From assembly GCA_024803745.1 (NCBI GenBank), contig JANJXV010000004.1, forward strand, positions 53,696,358 through 53,760,357: a stretch of DNA of 64,000 nucleotides; not shown here. Direction: 5' to 3'. The stretch is from Megascapheus bottae. Taxonomy: Eukaryota; Chordata; Mammalia; Rodentia; Geomyidae. Below are more model-generated notes on this DNA. The model searched no databases, was not told the origin of the DNA, and was given only the letters and a program-made list of their open reading frames with translations. How positions within the stretch are numbered: position 1 is the stretch's first letter.

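Noticed and set aside
1..64000. CRISPR array, bacterial operon, viral genome or other exotic system
   Set aside because: Spliced vertebrate exons, rodent-type SINEs and L1 account for nearly all structured sequence; nothing prokaryotic or viral was recognised.

Overview
The window is 64 kb of mammalian, almost certainly rodent, nuclear DNA lying entirely inside one plus-strand gene: Mdn1, encoding midasin (the vertebrate Rea1 orthologue), the giant dynein-like AAA+ ATPase that remodels pre-60S ribosomal particles. I recognise 37 coding exons (called w1-w37 here; w1 is probably exon 2 of the gene). All 36 introns between them are GT-AG. The exons join without a frameshift or stop into 5,547 nt, exactly 1,849 codons, and the last exon runs off the right edge. 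Codon numbers below count from w1; adding about 34 gives approximate human numbering. Statements about human midasin are from memory.

Protein layout: w1-w4 encode the N-terminal domain. w5-w8 encode AAA1, with a P-loop but a degenerate Walker B and no recognisable sensor-1 Asn or arginine finger. w13-w19 encode AAA2, w23-w25 AAA3, w28-w32 AAA4 and w35-w37 the start of AAA5. The other exons encode the alpha-helical connections between modules. AAA6, the long linker, the D/E-rich region and the C-terminal MIDAS domain must lie to the right; the promoter and true start codon lie to the left.

Introns: about 91% of the window is non-coding and much of it is retroposon sequence. Two dimeric SINE types dominate. 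One has an ID-like (tRNA-Ala-like) left half joined to a second half and ending GGACTGGC-A(n); it matches what I recall of IDL-Geo, a SINE described from geomyoid rodents (kangaroo rats, pocket mice, pocket gophers). The other has a B1-like (7SL-derived) left half joined to what looks like the same right half; I call it B1-Geo. Copies are often nested, tandem or broken by microsatellites. Older B1-like and ID-like monomers and about eleven L1 3'-end fragments, all antisense to Mdn1, make up most of the rest. These SINEs point to a geomyoid rodent; the species cannot be named from the sequence alone.

SINE density is high from about 0.6 to 51.8 kb and drops sharply in the last 12 kb. I see no second protein-coding gene, no convincing tRNA, snoRNA or miRNA gene, no CRISPR, and no bacterial or viral gene. 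The points most worth checking are the B1-Geo/IDL-Geo family relationship, antisense IDL-Geo copies as ready-made splice acceptors with an open frame, the L1 fragment that seems to supply the 3' splice-site region of w14, and intron positions shared between paralogous AAA modules.
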